Position numbers and translations under genes: made by a program
Assembly (NCBI RefSeq): GCF_003719195.1
Contig: NZ_CP024996.1
Span: forward strand, 3,596,001 to 3,660,000
Source: Herbaspirillum rubrisubalbicans
Lineage (GTDB): Bacteria > Pseudomonadota > Gammaproteobacteria > Burkholderiales > Burkholderiaceae_D
Length of the DNA stretch: 64,000 bases
Direction: 5' to 3'
The notes under the pieces: generated by a model
What the model saw: only the letters and a program-made list of their open reading frames with translations
Databases searched by the model: none
Told to the model about the DNA's origin: nothing
Shown here: piece after piece, positions 19,234-28,700 of the stretch
Numbering within the stretch: the stretch's first letter is position 1
Layout of the letters: each line of letters begins with the position of its first letter

Positions 19234-20526
19234 TTGAGTCAGCCCCAGCCCCAACACCCCGTCAGTCCCCCTGCCCTGGCAGGCTTCACCCGCTACCAGA
19301 AGACCGTGGGGGGCCTGCTTGCCTTCCTGCAATTTGCGGTGATTCTCGATTTCATGCTGATGTCGCCATTGGGCGCGCTGATCATGCCGGCCATGCGCAT
19401 CACGCCGCAACAGTTCGGGCTGGTGGTGTCGGCCTATGCCTTCAGCGCCGGGGCTTCGGGCTTGCTTACGGCCGGCTTTGCGGATCGCTTCGACCGCAAG
19501 CGGTTGCTGCTGTTTTTCTATGGCGGTTTCGTGCTGGGGACGGTGTGGTGCGGCCTGGCGCAGAGTTTCGAGAGCCTGCTGCTGGCGCGTATCGTCACCG
19601 GCCTGTTCGGCGGCGTGATCGGTTCCATCACGCTGGCCATTGCCACTGACCTGTTTGCGCCGCATCTGCGCGGGCGGGTCATGGGCATCATCCAGACTTC
19701 GTTTGCGGCCAGCCAGGTGCTGGGTATTCCTATCGGGCTGTACCTGTCCAATACCTGGAACTGGCATGTTCCTTTCCTGGCCATGGCGGGATTGGGGGCA
19801 GTGGGCGGCCTGGTGGTCAGCTTCAAGATGCAGCCGGTGGATGCTCACCTCAAACTCAAGCAGGAACACAGCGCCTGGATGCACCTGTATCACACCATCG
19901 CCGAACCGCGCTACCTGGTCGCCTTTGCCACCACGGCCCTGCTGATGACGGGAGGCTTCATGCTCATGCCCTTCAGCAGCGCCTACCTGGTGGGCAACCT
20001 GGGCATCGACCTGCACCACCTGCCCACGGTCTACCTGATCACCGGCCTGTGCACCATCACCTTCGGTCCGCTGATCGGGCGCGCCGCCGACAAGCTGGGC
20101 AAGCTGCGGGTGTTTTTCTTCGGGGCGCTGCTGTCCATCATCATGGTGTTGATCTATACCCACCTGGGACCGGTCACGGTGCCCATGATCGTGCTGGTCA
20201 ATGCGGTGCTGTTCCTGGGCATCTTCTCGCGCATGATCCCGTTCCAGGCATTGGTGTCGTCGGTCCCGGCCCCGACCCAGCGCGGCTCCTTCAATGCCGT
20301 GAGCGCCTCCATCCAGCAGCTCTCGGGAGGCGTGGCCTCAGTGGTGGCGGGCCAGATCGTCACGCTGGGTGCCGATGGACAATTGCTGCATTTCGAGGTG
20401 GTGGGCTACGTGATCGTGGCGAGCACCCTGCTGGCTTCGGTGCTGGTATGGCGGCTCAACCGCGATGTGCAGCTGCGCGCGGCAGCGGCTACCGCAGCAG
20501 GAGTAGCAGTTGGCGCCGGGCGTTAA
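19234..20526 (+). CDS. Major facilitator superfamily transporter
   Basis: 430-residue protein with about 12 predicted membrane helices. The MFS loop 2-3 motif is visible as GFADRFDRKRLLLFFYGG near residue 80, and a second copy as GRAADKLGKLRVFFFG near residue 288. The start is a TTG at 19234 preceded by AAGGAG at good spacing; no better ATG exists before TM1. It lies 129 bp downstream of the binding protein on the same strand and is the last plus-strand gene of the mvaA cassette. Direction and substrate cannot be told from sequence; an organic acid or drug-type exporter are both possible. Confidence 0.88.
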   Translation: MSQPQPQHPVSPPALAGFTRYQKTVGGLLAFLQFAVILDFMLMSPLGALIMPAMRITPQQFGLVVSAYAFSAGASGLLTAGFADRFDRKRLLLFFYGGFVLGTVWCGLAQSFESLLLARIVTGLFGGVIGSITLAIATDLFAPHLRGRVMGIIQTSFAASQVLGIPIGLYLSNTWNWHVPFLAMAGLGAVGGLVVSFKMQPVDAHLKLKQEHSAWMHLYHTIAEPRYLVAFATTALLMTGGFMLMPFSSAYLVGNLGIDLHHLPTVYLITGLCTITFGPLIGRAADKLGKLRVFFFGALLSIIMVLIYTHLGPVTVPMIVLVNAVLFLGIFSRMIPFQALVSSVPAPTQRGSFNAVSASIQQLSGGVASVVAGQIVTLGADGQLLHFEVVGYVIVASTLLASVLVWRLNRDVQLRAAAATAAGVAVGAGR

Positions 20527-20535
20527 GCTTCTTCG

Positions 20536-20871
20536 TCAAGAGCGTGTGCGACCGGCATAGCTGGCCAGAGTGCGGATGATCTCTCTTGCCTGCATATCGG
20601 CGCGGCAATAATGATCGACCAGGCGCCGCACGTCGGGCTCGCCCTCGGGGGGCACTGATTCGGGTTCGCTGCCGGTCAGCAGCCAATTGATGTCCACCGC
20701 GAACTCGCGATGCAACTGCAGCAGCAATTCGCCACCGGGCATGGCCTTGCCGGCTTCCAGCCAGCTGATGTGTCCGGTGGATGTCTGCAGGCGCTGGCCC
20801 AGCTCGCGCTGGCTGAGGCCGTTGGAAAGCCGGATCTCGCGGATCCGGCTACCGATTTCTTCACTGAACAT
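20536..20871 (-). CDS. XRE-family HTH regulator, distal paralogue
   Basis: 111-residue protein. A helix-turn-helix of the Cro/CI (XRE) type lies at about residues 6-62: IGSRIREIRLSNGLSQRELGQRLQTSTGHISWLEAGK. The following MPGGELLLQLHREFAVDINWLLTGSEPE is the usual end of the domain. The C-terminal about 40 residues (VRRLVDHYCRADMQAREIIRTL) are helical and may dimerise. It is clearly related to the next gene upstream: the segment MPGG..L..LHREF.V.INWLLTG is shared. It is the last gene of the minus-strand adhesin locus and converges on the MFS gene with only 9 bp between stops. Confidence 0.85.
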   Translation of the reverse strand: MFSEEIGSRIREIRLSNGLSQRELGQRLQTSTGHISWLEAGKAMPGGELLLQLHREFAVDINWLLTGSEPESVPPEGEPDVRRLVDHYCRADMQAREIIRTLASYAGRTRS

Positions 20872-20968
20872 ATCCTCTCCTCAATACGGGCAAACCAGTC
20901 CGGGCAGCCCGCATCCCTGGCCGGCGCCGCCAGTGGGCGGCTACCGGCACACGCGCTGACCGATGTCT

Positions 20969-21343
20969 TCAGCCGCCCTGCGCAACCAGGAAACTGGCCA
21001 CCGCCATCACCAGTGATTTGCCGCGTTCTGATGCGCGGACATAATCGCCGATGAGCACCTTGACGTGAAAGCCGTGACGCGGTGGTAACTCCGCTTGCAG
21101 GCCGGTCAAGAGCCAGTTGATATTGACGTCGAACTCGCGATGCAAGGTCCGCAGGAAGCGACCGCCCGGCATACTGTGCCCCAGTTCCACGCAACTGATG
21201 TAGGCGCCCGAGGTACCCAGGCGCGCCGCAAAGTCGCGCTGGTTCAGGCCACTCATCATGCGCACTCCCTTGAGGCGCTCGCCGATGGCTTGCTTGCCGA
21301 AGTCGCTGGCAGCGGCGCTGGCGGGGGCGATGGTGTCATTCAT
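20969..21343 (-). CDS. XRE-family HTH regulator, proximal paralogue
   Basis: 124-residue Cro/CI-type HTH protein with the DNA-binding domain at about residues 18-78: IGERLKGVRMMSGLNQRDFAARLGTSGAYISCVELGHS. The start at 21343 (MNDTIAPAS) is preferred because it lies 4 bp after the upstream gene's stop; a longer frame would overlap that gene. Tight spacing places it in one transcription unit with the MotB-like and BapA-prefix-like genes, so it is probably a dedicated regulator of the adhesin locus. The C-terminal region (VLIGDYVRASERGKSLVMAVASFLV) is helical. The target sites are unknown. Confidence 0.82.
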   Translation of the reverse strand: MNDTIAPASAAASDFGKQAIGERLKGVRMMSGLNQRDFAARLGTSGAYISCVELGHSMPGGRFLRTLHREFDVNINWLLTGLQAELPPRHGFHVKVLIGDYVRASERGKSLVMAVASFLVAQGG

Positions 21344-21347
21344 CGTC

Positions 21348-21740
21348 TCAGCCTCCAAAGGGAAAGACCGCCGCGTGACCCCATTCGGGCAAGGGCCTGC
21401 CATAGGCATCGGCCACGTGCACCTCGTACTCCACGCTGGAGCCGGACTGGTTCAAGAAGTCGAACTGCTCGCTCTGCATGAAGATCTGCTGCAGGGTCAG
21501 CACACCATCGCTAAATTCCAGGCGACGGTTGGGGTTGACCAGAGCATCCAGCGCTCCCTCCCGCAGCAGGATCTGACCACCGCTGCGCAACACCAGCAAG
21601 AGGTCAATGCCCAGGCTGCGCACGTCCTTGATCGTTTCGATCGGGATCTTGCGCAGGGCGGTACCGGCTTGCGTGACGTCCAGCGTATAGGTGGTCTTGC
21701 CAACCAGGGCTTCCTCGATGGAACTTGCGGCTTCAGACAT
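21348..21740 (-). CDS. Stand-alone protein homologous to the giant adhesin's N-terminal domain (BapA-prefix-like)
   Basis: 130-residue soluble protein without signal peptide. Residues 31-105 match residues 17-92 of the 7243-residue adhesin in this locus: both have IKDVR.L..DLL.V..SG..I....GA...AL, then L.F.DG.L.L...F.Q. That domain resembles the prefix domain at the start of BapA/SiiE-like adhesins. Here it is a separate protein encoded 9 bp after the MotB-like gene and 4 bp before an XRE gene. Possible roles, all inferred, are a decoy or competitor for the adhesin N-terminus, a chaperone, or a subunit that joins the prefix domain to the MotAB-like channel. Nothing in it suggests an enzyme. 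Confidence 0.75.
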   Translation of the reverse strand: MSEAASSIEEALVGKTTYTLDVTQAGTALRKIPIETIKDVRSLGIDLLLVLRSGGQILLREGALDALVNPNRRLEFSDGVLTLQQIFMQSEQFDFLNQSGSSVEYEVHVADAYGRPLPEWGHAAVFPFGG

Positions 21741-21749
21741 CGGGCATCC

Positions 21750-22601
21750 TCACTCGCTCTTCTGGATACGGATTTCCAGGCCTTCGGTGCCGCTCTGGCG
21801 CGCCGCCGGGACCGGTTCGATGCGCTGGCGGATTCGAGCTGCCGGCACGCCGATGGACAGCAGGTGGTTACGCACCGCCACCACGCGATAGAAGGCCATA
21901 CGGTTGGACTCGGACAAGCCTTCCACCGCTGCCGCGGAGATGGTGAAGGTCTGTTCGCGGTTGCCGTTCCAGTCGAAGTGGCTGATGAAGGTGTCGTTCA
22001 TGCGCTTGGCCTCGCCGGTGTTCAGGTCCACGGTACCAGGACGGAAACGCACGATCAGCACACTGGGACGCAAGGCAAACTGCTCCACCCCTTTGGGTAA
22101 GGCACCGGCGGTACCGCTGGCATCGACCACGCGATCGGAAGCGCCATCCTGAGCCAGGTCGGCCTCCGGCGTGGACTTCATATTGTTGCCGCGTTCCTTC
22201 TGGTTGGGTTTCTCCACCTTGGCCAGGCCCGAGGCCTTGAAGCGCTGGTCGCTCTCGCGCAGCTTTTCCTTCAGTTCGGCCACATCGGCTTTGTAGCGGA
22301 CCTCATTGTTATTGAGCGTCTGGCGCATCTGCTCGATCTGCGCGTGCAGTTCCTCGGCACTGGGGGTGACCGGCGTGAGCGCGTTAGGACCCGGCAGCGC
22401 CTTGGGGAAAGGCTTCCCCGGCACCTCAATCTCGGTCGCCTTGCTGTCCTTGGCTTCATCCCGGGCGCGCATGGAAAAATACATCACCGCCATAGCCAGG
22501 ATGGCGATCAGCAGCAACAGGTACATGACCATGTTGACCATGGAATCGACATAGCCGGGCCAGAAATTTTGATCATCGGTATCTGCGGATGGGACTGCCA
22601 T
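21750..22601 (-). CDS. MotB/SiiA-like proton-channel partner with OmpA-type C-terminus
   Basis: 283-residue inner-membrane protein. A single TM helix spans about residues 20-43; YVDSMVNMVMYLLLL aligns with the MotB helix start YADFMTAMMAFF, placing Asp19 at the proton-carrying position. A periplasmic coiled coil follows (about 80-125: SAEELHAQIEQMRQTLNNNE...). The C-terminal part (about 170-283) is OmpA-like, with VRFRPGTVDL and FYRVVAVRNHLLSIGVPAARI, though the usual peptidoglycan-binding TD motif is not evident. It pairs functionally with the MotA-like gene at 54044-55669, 31 kb upstream. Salmonella SiiA/SiiB are the closest functional parallel. It has a strong AAGGAG site and begins after a terminator-like hairpin. 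Confidence 0.82.
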   Translation of the reverse strand: MAVPSADTDDQNFWPGYVDSMVNMVMYLLLLIAILAMAVMYFSMRARDEAKDSKATEIEVPGKPFPKALPGPNALTPVTPSAEELHAQIEQMRQTLNNNEVRYKADVAELKEKLRESDQRFKASGLAKVEKPNQKERGNNMKSTPEADLAQDGASDRVVDASGTAGALPKGVEQFALRPSVLIVRFRPGTVDLNTGEAKRMNDTFISHFDWNGNREQTFTISAAAVEGLSESNRMAFYRVVAVRNHLLSIGVPAARIRQRIEPVPAARQSGTEGLEIRIQKSE

Positions 22602-22630
22602 TTTTTCTCCTTCATTTAGTTTGAAAAATT

Positions 22631-22697
22631 GCGGACGAGACCCTGCCGGCCCGTCCGCTTGCTTGCGGTGAGGTATCGCCTCGTACTGGGGCGATAC
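22631..22697 (-). terminator. Two hairpins between the giant adhesin and the MotB-like gene
   Basis: On the minus strand the first hairpin after the adhesin stop is GTATCGCC/GGCGATAC (22673-22680, 22690-22697). The second is GCGGACG/CGTCCGC (22631-22637, 22652-22658), followed by AATTTTTC. The second resembles a rho-independent terminator with a 7-bp stem. The pair could reduce read-through from the 22-kb adhesin gene into the downstream genes. Confidence 0.55.
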
Positions 22698-22734
22698 GCT
22701 TGCAGGTCAACGATCTCGGTTCAGGTGCAAGCCA

Positions 22735-25700
22735 TCACACACCGAAGATCGTATGGGTGTTGCCGGGGTTATAGGCCAGGTTCTGCAGGTACAGGGTGTA
22801 GCTCGTCGTCCCCGCCCCGGCCCCGTCCAGGTCCACCACCAGCTTGGTCGAACTTGTGCTGTAAGGGGTGGCCGTGACGAAGGCATCAAGGTTGTCCTTG
22901 GTCACGCTTTTTCCGAATACCTTCACCTTGTCCTGCCCCAAGGTGAAGTCGGAGACCGTCGCCACCAGCCTGGACGAATCGGTGGTGCCGAATCCGCCCA
23001 GCGTCAGCGTGTCCTTGCCCTGGCCGGTCTGCACCACGGTATTGGCGCCACCGGTGGTGACGGCCAACTGGATCTGGTCGTCACCGGCACCACCGCTGAG
23101 GCTATCCAGCTTCTGTGGCACCCAGTACCAACCCAACGTCTGGTTCTGGAGGATGGTGGTCTGGCCGTTGTTGATCCCGGCGCTGGTATTGGTGGCTGTG
23201 ATGGTCAGGTCGTGATACATGCCCGGTGCCAGGATGTTGGCCGGGGTAGTCAGCGAGAAGTCGCCTGCCTTCACCTCACTGAACAGGATCACCTTGCCGC
23301 CCATGCTTACCGAGATCAGGTAACTGTCGCCCGGACCTGCGCCACTGACATTGCCGGAGAAGGTCAGGTTCTGGTCTAGACCAAGCAGGGTCACCGGGCT
23401 GGTGGGCGTTTCCGCGATCATGACGTACTTGGTCGCCGAGGCATTGATGGGCTGGGTATCGGGAGTTTCACCATTGACCCGTAGATTGCTCAGCACCGGA
23501 GCAACCGCCCCGCTTACCAGCGAGACCCGAATGTCATTGCCCACCACCACGTTACCCGCCGGGTCGCTGAACTTGGGCGTGATCACGTGGACACCAGCGG
23601 CCAGACTGCTGGCGACCGTCACATCCAGCGTTGCCCCAGCGCTACCGACATCGGCCGCACTCAATGTGCGGCTGCCCAGCAGCTTGTCGCCCTCGTAGAG
23701 GCCAATCACGTCACCAGCGCTGGCCTTGGTGCCGTCATAGCTGACATTGATGGTCGGCAGCGAGTTGGGATTGTCCGTGGTGACCTGGTACAGCAGGCGG
23801 ACATTGCCGATGTCATAGTTCTGCGACGCCGTCGCCGTCTTGAAGGCATAGACGTCGGTATTGAGGATGTAGAAACCATTGATGGCATTGAGCAAGAGCT
23901 GTTTGCCGTCAGCGGACGTGAACGTGAAGTTCTCGCCCTTGACAGCACCGCCGCCCTGGTGCACCAGGCTGAACGGGGTGGCCAATCCGAATCCGCTGGG
24001 GAAGGAGAACACAGTGGTGTACCTTTCGAAGGTAGTATTGGCATCGCTGGTAATGGCCACCCCGCCCCATTCGGTGTACAAGCCCTTGAGCGAGGCGAGG
24101 AAACTGGTCGGCGTCATCCCAGCCGGTAGCAGGCTGGTGAGATCGACACTCTCGCCCGAATGCAGATTGTGCTTATTGGTGCTGCCCATTTCTTCTGGAA
24201 GGGTCAAGGTCTTGTAGCTGATCTGCTTGTTGCTCACCAGCGTGCCGGTGATGCTGCCCGGGACCGTCATGTCCACCGACCAATTCACGCCGGTATTGCT
24301 GCTGTTGCCAGCCACATCGGTGAGCGTAATGGTGGCGCTGCGGTCGCCCGCAGTCGGCGTGGCATTCTGGTACTGGATGGCCTTCAGGATGGCGCGCGCA
24401 TCCAGTCCGCTCATGGCCGCACCCGAGCTCTTGCTGATGGTCAGCGCATGGGTGCTGCCATCATAGCCATAGCTCAAGCCGCTGACGCCACCGATGCTCT
24501 TGCCGCTGACGGTGGCCATGCTGGCATTGAGGGACAGCGGCGCGTCCAGTACCAGCTTGTCCTTGACCAGGTCCAACTGCGGGCCATCCAGCTTGATGCC
24601 GATGCTGCTGATGTCCTTGGTCGGCCAGACCGCAATGTCGTGGGTGAACAGCCCTTCGCCTGCCACCGCCTTGGCTGTCGTGAGCACCTTGCGTGAAGTC
24701 GTTTGCAGCTCGACCAAGGTAGCATCGGCGTCCAGCGTGGGCGCATGGGTATCGAACAGAATACCCGCCGTCGATGCGTTACCGGTTTCGCCGGTGCTGG
24801 AGACCAGGCTGAAGCTGGCCGTGCGCAGACCATCGTGGCTACTGCTGCCGCCCAGCTTGATGGCCTGGAGCACCGATTGCATCTCGCTGCCGCTCCAGAT
24901 TGCGCCCCCGGCCTTGCTCAGGGTAAGCGTGCGGCTGGCTCTGTCATAGCCATAGCTCAGACCGGTCACGCCGCCTACCGTCTTGTCGGCCCCCATCGCC
25001 AGGTCGGTGTTGAGGGCCAGCGCCGTATCCAGGATCAGGTGATCGTTGAGTACATCCAGAGCCACGCCACCCAGCACCACCTTCACTGCGGTGACCTGGG
25101 TCGAGGTCGGCACAGCCACGCTGGTGTCGAAGGCGACACCAGCGGCCAGACGAGTCGCATCGGTGACATTCTGGCTGGACACGAGCTGCACTCCAGGGGT
25201 GGTCGGGTCCAGGTCCAGCAGCAGGCTGTCGCTGCCCACGCTGAGGGTAGCCTGCATGGAGGGACTGACCAGCCCGGCTTCGTCGCGCAAGGTGAAGGTG
25301 ATCACCCGGCTGCCTGACGTGGGCGTCAGATTTTGCAGCTTGATGTTTTCCACCAGGGCCTCTACCTCGGCAGCGGTGAAGGCGCCGCCCTTGGTCTTGG
25401 TGATATTCAACGTACGCGTGGCCGTGGTATAGACGTAGCTGACATCGGCCACGCCACCCACGGTCTTGCCGCTGACCTGAGCCAGGTTGGCATCCAGTGC
25501 CACCAAGGCATCCATCAACAGGCGATCGTTGACCAGATCCAGACCGCTGCCACTGAAGACTACATCGATGGCCGAGGCCGTGGTCTTGGCAGGCGGTACC
25601 ACGTTGGCGACGAAGGCCGTGCCCGAGCGCAATTCGCTGGTCGAGGCTTGCCGCTGTGCACTGGACTGGAGGTCGTCAGTGAGCGCATCCATGTCCAACA

Positions 25701-28700
25701 GCGGCGGCGTAGCAGTATCGACCAACACGCTGAGGCTACCCTTGGAGCTGGTGTTTCCGGCCACATCGGTCTGCTCGGCCGTATAGGTCCAGGCAGTGTC
25801 GCGCGCACCATGGGTACTGACCAGACTCACGCCCGCCAGCGGCGCTTCGTTGTCGCTGACGTCACCGTTCTGCAGCAGTTCGGCCTGCACCAGGCCGGCG
25901 CTGATATCCAGGGCATTCCAGGTGTGCACGTTCTCCGGTTGGCCCGCCAGCGTTGCGCCGTCCGCAGCTTCGCGGTACCACTCATCGGTGCCCGCCTTGT
26001 GCGAGATGACGTAACCGCCATCCTGCGCAGCCCAGACATACCAGGCCGCCGCGCCGCTACCGCTGGTATAGACCGGTTTGGACAGGTCCAGCAAGCCCTT
26101 GCCGCTGGCCACGAAGTCGCCGCTGAAGGCATTGAGCAGGGCCGCTTGCTCATTGGCCGAGAGCAGGCTGTAGGTGCCGTTGGCGGTGCTGTCGCTGCCA
26201 TCGGTCTGTTTCAGACCGCTGATCTTCAGGCTAGCCGCCAGGTTGAGCGACCATGCACCATCGGTGGCTGAGGCGGTGACCGTCCCCAGCGCAGTACCGT
26301 CACCGCGCTTGACGGCGACCTGCGCGCCCTTCTCCGCCACTCCGCTCAACACGAAGCTGCCAGCGGTGGTGATGCTGGCACCGCCCGCGGTGGTGCCGGC
26401 GGACGAATTGAGGATGATGGTCGGCGCAACGGCCTTGGAATCGAGCGTGAACTCAACGGTATCGCTCTTGACGCTGCTATTGCCGGCCACATCGGTCTGC
26501 CGCACCACGACCTTCTTGACGCCATCACCAGTGAGCTTGACGCTGGTGCCGGTGCCACTGCTCCAGTTGCTGCCATCGTCGGTGCTGTATTGCCAGGTCG
26601 CGCCGCTTTCCAGCCCTGTGATGTTGAGAGTGCCATCGCTGGTGATCTTGTCGCCAGCGGTTCCCGTGTCGGTTGCCAGCGCCAGGCCCAACTTGGCCGG
26701 CACGGTGGTATCGAGCGTGAACGACACGGCATCGCTGCTGGGGCCGGCATTGCCAGCCGTGTCGAGTTGGCGCACCTGCACCGACTTGCTGCCGTCGGTA
26801 TTGCCGTTGCCATCGACAGCCCCCTTGAGCTTGATGTTGCTGCCGCTGCCATTGGTCCAGTTACTGCCATTGTCGGTGCTGTATTGCCAGCTCGCGCCGG
26901 ATTCCAGGCCACTCACATTGACCGTGCCGTCGTTGGTGATCTTGTCGCCCGAGGCACCGCTATCCCTGGCCAGGGCCGCATTGATCTTGGCCGGCGCGGT
27001 GGTATCCAGCGTGAAGCTCAGCGCTGCGCTGGCCGCGCCAGTGTTGCCGGCCACGTCGATCTGACGCACCAGTACCTTCTTGGCACCATCGGTATTGCCG
27101 CTGCCATCGGCGGCCCCCTTGAGCTTGACGCTGCTATCGCTGCCATCAACCCAGTTAGTCCCATTATCGGTGCTGTACTGCCACTTGGCGCCACCTTCCA
27201 GACCGGTGACGCTGACCGTGCCGTCATTGGTGGTCTTGTCGCTGGGCGAGCTACCGCTGTCGGTGGCCAGCGAAGCGGTGGGACTGGCCGGCGCGGTGGC
27301 GTCCAGCGTAAAGCTGAAGCTGTCGCTGGCCGCGCCCAGATTGCCAGCCGTATCGGTCTGCCGCACCTGGATCGTCTTGCTGCCATTGCCGCTCAGCTTG
27401 ACACTGCTGCCGCTGCCAGCGCTCCAGGTGACGCCGCTGTCGGTGCTGTATTGCCAGCTGGCACCGACTTCCAGGCCATCGACCTTGACGGTGCCGTCAT
27501 TGGTGATCTTGTCGGTGGGCGAACTGCCGTTGTCGGACTGCAAGGACAAGGTGGGCTTGACTGGTGCCGTGGTGTCCAGCGTGAAGCTCAGCGTGTCGCT
27601 GTTGGGACTGGAATTGCCTGCCGCATCGGTCTGGCGTACCACCACGTTGCGCAGGCCATCGGTGTTGGTCCCACCATCGACGGCGCCCTTGAGCTTGAAG
27701 CTGCTGCCTGTGCCGTTGACCCAGGTGGTGCCGCCATCCAGGCTGTATTTCCAGTTGGCGCCAGCCTCCAGCTTGCTGACATTGACCGTGCCATCGTTGG
27801 TAAGCTTGTCGATGCTGGAACTACCGCTATCGGTGGCCAGTGCCATGGTGGGACGATCCGGGGGACCGCCATCCAGCGTAAAGGTGAAGGGATCACTGCT
27901 CGGCCCGACGTTGCCGGACACGTCGCTCTGGCGCACCACCACGCTCTTGTCGCCGTCACCGGCCAGCACGAAGCTCGAACCGCTGCCGCGTGACCAGTTC
28001 ACGCCATTATCCTCGCTGTATTGCCAGGTGGCGCCAGCTTCCAGCCCGGTGACGTTGACCGTGCCATCGCTGGTGATCTTGTCGTTGATGACATCGGTAT
28101 CGTGGGCCAGCGACAGAGAAAGCTTACTGGGCAGCGTGCTATCCAGCGTGAAGCTGAAGCTGTCGCTGCTCGGTCCGATGTTACCCGCCACGTCGGTCTG
28201 GCGCACGATGACCGCCTTGACGCCGTCGGTGTTGCCGCTGCCATCGGCCGCGCCCTTGATACGCACGCTCGAACCACTGCCGTCGGCCCAGGTAGCGCCA
28301 GCATTCAGACTGTATTGCCAGCTGGCGCCCGCTTCCAGCGCACCCACATTGAGGGTGCCATCATTGGTGATGCGATCGGTCGGCGAGTTGCCGCTGTCGC
28401 GTGCCAGGGCCAGGGTTGGCTTGACGGGCGCGGTGGTATCGAGCGTGAAGCTCACCGTGTCACTGCTGTTGCCGATGTTGCTGGCCACGTCGATCTGCCG
28501 CGCGATGATGGTCTTGCTACCATCGGCCAAACCGCGCAGCCTGACGCTGCCGCCAGAACCATTGGTCCAGGTGGCACCGCTGTCGAGGCTGTATTGCCAG
28601 GCCGCACCGCTTTCCAACCCATTGATGTTGAAAATGGCGTCATTGGTGATCTTGTCATCCCGAACCCCGCTGTCGCTGGCCAGGGACAGGTTCGGCGGAG

